Assembly (NCBI GenBank): GCA_041920215.1
Contig: JAYRSJ010000014.1
Coordinates: 1 to 64,000, forward strand
Direction of reading: 5' to 3'
Source: JAYRSJ01 sp041920215
Lineage (GTDB): Bacteria; Pseudomonadota; Gammaproteobacteria; Burkholderiales; Burkholderiaceae_C
Length of the DNA stretch: 64,000 bases
The position numbers and the translations under genes were made by a program. This document shows, piece by piece, positions 61,552 through 64,000 of the stretch. The notes under the pieces are model-generated. The model ran no database searches, was not told the origin of the DNA, and was given only the letters and a program-made list of their open reading frames with translations. Positions within the stretch are counted from its first letter, which is position 1. The number at the start of each line of letters is the position of its first letter.

Positions 61552-63360
61552 ATGAACCACATTCGCAATTTCTCCATCATTGCCCACATCGACCACGGCA
61601 AGAGCACGCTGGCGGATCGCATCATTCAGCGCTGCGGCGGGCTTTCGGACCGCGAGATGGAGGCGCAGGTGCTGGACTCGATGGACATCGAGCGCGAGCG
61701 CGGCATCACGATCAAGGCCCAGACGGCAGCCCTGCAGTACAAGGCCAGGGATGGTCAGGTCTACAACCTGAACCTGATCGACACGCCCGGGCATGTGGAC
61801 TTTTCCTACGAGGTGAGTCGCTCGCTGTCGGCCTGCGAAGGCGCGCTGCTGGTGGTTGACGCCAGCCAGGGTGTCGAGGCGCAGACGGTTGCCAACTGCT
61901 ACACCGCGCTGGATCTGGGTGTCGAGGTGGTGCCGGTGCTCAACAAGATGGATCTGCCCAATGCCGATCCCGACAATGCCAAGGCCGAGATCGAGGATGT
62001 GATCGGCATCGATGCCGACGATGCGATTCCCTGCAGCGCCAAGACCGGCATGGGTATCGACGAGATCCTCGAGGCCGTGATCGCCCGCATGCCGCCGCCC
62101 AAGGGCGTGGTCGAGGCGCCGCTGCGCGCGATGATCATCGACAGCTGGTACGACGCCTATGTCGGCGTCGTGATGCTGGTACGCGTGGTCGATGGCACGC
62201 TGAAGAAGGGCGAGCGCATCCGCATGATGGCCACCAATGCCATCTACCCGGCCGAGCACCTGGGTGTGTTCACGCCCAAGAGCGAGCCGCGCGATGCGCT
62301 CAATGCCGGCGAGGTGGGGTTCATCATCGCCGGCATCAAGGAGCTGGCTGCCGCCAAGGTCGGCGACACCATCACGCTTGAGAAGAAGCTGCCCAACAAT
62401 CTGGGCCCGGCCGAGACGGCGCTGCCGGGCTTCAAGGAGATTCAACCCCAGGTGTTCGCCGGTCTGTATCCGACCGAGGCCAGCGAGTACGACTCGCTGC
62501 GCGACGCGCTGGAGAAGCTCAAGCTCAACGACTCCTCGCTGCGCTACGAGCCCGAGGTCAGCCAAGCGCTGGGTTTCGGCTTCCGCTGCGGCTTCCTGGG
62601 CCTGCTGCATATGGAGATCGTGCAGGAGCGGCTAGAGCGCGAGTTTGACCAGGACCTGATCACCACCGCGCCCAGCGTCGTCTATGAGGTGCAGCTGGGC
62701 GATGGCGAGGTGATCGAGGTCGAGAACCCCTCCAAGATGCCCGAGCTCAGCAAGATCGCCGAGATCCGCGAACCCATCGTCACCGTGCATCTGTACATGC
62801 CGCAGGACTATGTCGGCCCGGTGATGACGCTGGCCAACCAGAAGCGCGGCGTTCAGCTGAACATGGCCTATCACGGCCGCCAGGTGATGCTGACCTACGA
62901 GATTCCGCTGGCCGAGATCGTGCTGGACTTCTTCGACAAGCTCAAATCCGTGTCGCGCGGCTATGCCTCGATGGACTACGAGTTCAAGGAGTACCGGGCC
63001 TCCGATGTGGTCAAGGTGGACATGCTGATCAATGGTGACCGCATCGACGCGCTGTCCATCATCGTGCACCGCACGCAGAGCCAGTACCGCGGCCGTCAGG
63101 TGGCGGCCAAGATGCGCGAGATCATCCCGCGCCAGATGTACGACGTGGCCATCCAGGCCGCGATCGGCGCCAACATCATCTCGCGCGAGAACATCAAGGC
63201 CTTGCGCAAGAACGTGCTGGCAAAATGCTACGGCGGCGACATCACCCGCAAGCGCAAGCTGCTGGAGAAGCAGAAGGCGGGCAAGAAGCGCATGAAGCAG
63301 ATCGGCTCTGTCGAGGTGCCGCAGGAAGCCTTCCTGGCGATTCTCCAGGTTGATGATTGA
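61552..63360 (+). CDS. lepA: Elongation factor 4 (LepA)
   Basis: 602 residues. GTPase motifs AHIDHGKST (G1), DTPGHVDF (G3) and NKMDLP (G4) plus the LepA C-terminal domain ending KKRMKQIGSVEVP. Back-translocase-type factor acting on ribosomes. Followed 42 bases later by lepB, the usual pair. Confidence 0.97.
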   Translation: MNHIRNFSIIAHIDHGKSTLADRIIQRCGGLSDREMEAQVLDSMDIERERGITIKAQTAALQYKARDGQVYNLNLIDTPGHVDFSYEVSRSLSACEGALLVVDASQGVEAQTVANCYTALDLGVEVVPVLNKMDLPNADPDNAKAEIEDVIGIDADDAIPCSAKTGMGIDEILEAVIARMPPPKGVVEAPLRAMIIDSWYDAYVGVVMLVRVVDGTLKKGERIRMMATNAIYPAEHLGVFTPKSEPRDALNAGEVGFIIAGIKELAAAKVGDTITLEKKLPNNLGPAETALPGFKEIQPQVFAGLYPTEASEYDSLRDALEKLKLNDSSLRYEPEVSQALGFGFRCGFLGLLHMEIVQERLEREFDQDLITTAPSVVYEVQLGDGEVIEVENPSKMPELSKIAEIREPIVTVHLYMPQDYVGPVMTLANQKRGVQLNMAYHGRQVMLTYEIPLAEIVLDFFDKLKSVSRGYASMDYEFKEYRASDVVKVDMLINGDRIDALSIIVHRTQSQYRGRQVAAKMREIIPRQMYDVAIQAAIGANIISRENIKALRKNVLAKCYGGDITRKRKLLEKQKAGKKRMKQIGSVEVPQEAFLAILQVDD

Positions 63361-63402
63361 TCGACAACCACCCACCGACCGAATGAGGGACGACTGAATC
63401 TG

Positions 63403-64000
63403 ATGAGTGCTCTGACCGGAATTCTCTATGCTGCCCTGATCGCCTACCTGGGCGGCTGGTATACCGGCTACTGGAGCGGCAATTTCTCGCTGCTGCTCTT
63501 CGTGCTCACCGTCGTGACCCTGGGCTACTGGCTGGCCGAGCGCTTCCACTTCGAGCCCGCACGGCAGCGTGCTGCCGCTCAGCTGCTGGAGGCCGATGCC
63601 CAGCGTCGCGAGAAGCTGGCTGCGCAGGGCATCAGCCGGGTCGATGGCGATGTCAGCCAGGCTCGCGAGGCCGTGCTGCGCCAGCCCTGGTGGCTGGACT
63701 GGACCGCGGGCCTGTTCCCGGTGATCCTGGCGGTCTTCTTTCTGCGCTCCTTCCTGTTCGAACCGTTCAAGATTCCGTCCGGATCGATGGTGCCCACACT
63801 GCTGGTGGGTGACCTGATCCTGGTGAACAAATTCCACTACGGCGTGCGACTGCCGGTCATCAACAAGAAGATCATCGACAACAACGCGGTACAGCGTGGT
63901 GATGTGATGGTGTTCCGTTACCCCGAAGACAGCCGCATCGACTACATCAAGCGAGTCGCCGCCATCCCCGGTGACGAGGTCAGCTATCTGAACCAGCGCC
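63403..64000 (+). CDS. lepB: Signal peptidase I (partial, cut by window edge)
   Basis: First 199 residues only. Two N-terminal membrane segments (about 3-20 and 28-43), a cytoplasmic loop, a further membrane helix (about 101-118) and the catalytic Ser128 in PSGSM and Lys183 in YIKRV. It removes signal peptides, including that of the surface protein at 22496. The reading frame is open to the last base of the window. Confidence 0.95.
   Translation, partial: MSALTGILYAALIAYLGGWYTGYWSGNFSLLLFVLTVVTLGYWLAERFHFEPARQRAAAQLLEADAQRREKLAAQGISRVDGDVSQAREAVLRQPWWLDWTAGLFPVILAVFFLRSFLFEPFKIPSGSMVPTLLVGDLILVNKFHYGVRLPVINKKIIDNNAVQRGDVMVFRYPEDSRIDYIKRVAAIPGDEVSYLNQR

Noticed and set aside
1..64000. tRNA, rRNA or CRISPR features
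   Set aside because: No cloverleaf T-loop consensus, rRNA-like sequence or regularly spaced repeats were seen on either strand.

Overview
The window is high-GC chromosomal DNA from a Gram-negative betaproteobacterium, most likely Burkholderiales and perhaps the Roseateles/Leptothrix/Rubrivivax group. That placement is inferred from the rpmF-plsX-fabH-fabD-fabG-acpP-fabF-degP-lepA-lepB core order, the protein families present and the very high GC at third codon positions; no rRNA gene is present to confirm it. I found no tRNA, rRNA, CRISPR array or phage genes.

Layout. (1) 1-228: an IS21-like terminus remnant and spacer. (2) 229-1770: lysS, minus strand. (3) 1859-11261: a plus-strand glycan operon with many 1-4 nt overlaps. 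It holds a WbpB/WbpD/WbpE set for a diacetamido-uronic acid nucleotide sugar, a flippase, an acetyltransferase, two GT4 glycosyltransferases, a second sugar aminotransferase, a PglC-type phosphoglycosyl transferase, and only the C-terminal third of a PglF/WbpM/CapD dehydratase (pseudogene). (4) 11231-13198: an acyltransferase-3/SGNH O-acyltransferase. (5) 13215-27030: a type II secretion (T2SS) island. One minus-strand operon runs gspF-G-H-I-J-K-L-like-M-like-C-like-gspD. gspE lies on the plus strand on the far side of a 649-residue exported surface protein and a small exported protein. The surface-protein gene has its own leader, a strong intrinsic terminator and codon use typical of very high expression, so it is probably the dedicated client of this secretion system.

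(6) 27076-49028: a second, larger capsule/exopolysaccharide region. It contains glycosyltransferases, acetyl- and methyltransferases, a transglutaminase-like lipoprotein, an AsnB-type amidotransferase, a Wzy-like polymerase, two more flippases, a Wzz-type chain-length protein, a Wza/KpsD-type outer-membrane exporter and a WecA-type initiating enzyme. Uronic-acid synthesis (WbpB/D/E) together with AsnB suggests an amidated uronic acid in the polymer. (7) 49081-52654: a RhlE-type RNA helicase, an RsmI-like methyltransferase, a Maf/YceF pyrophosphatase and YceD. (8) 52937-58873: rpmF and the fatty-acid synthesis genes. (9) 58885-64000: a small membrane protein, a DegP/MucD protease, lepA with a long structured leader, and the start of lepB, cut by the window edge.

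The best candidates for something new are the T2SS island built around one abundant surface protein, with GspC/L/M-like proteins that look intermediate between T2SS and type IV pilus parts, and the 516-base region before lepA. That region carries two DnaA-box-like sites, a possible promoter and a self-contained two-hairpin transcript ending in a strong terminator.
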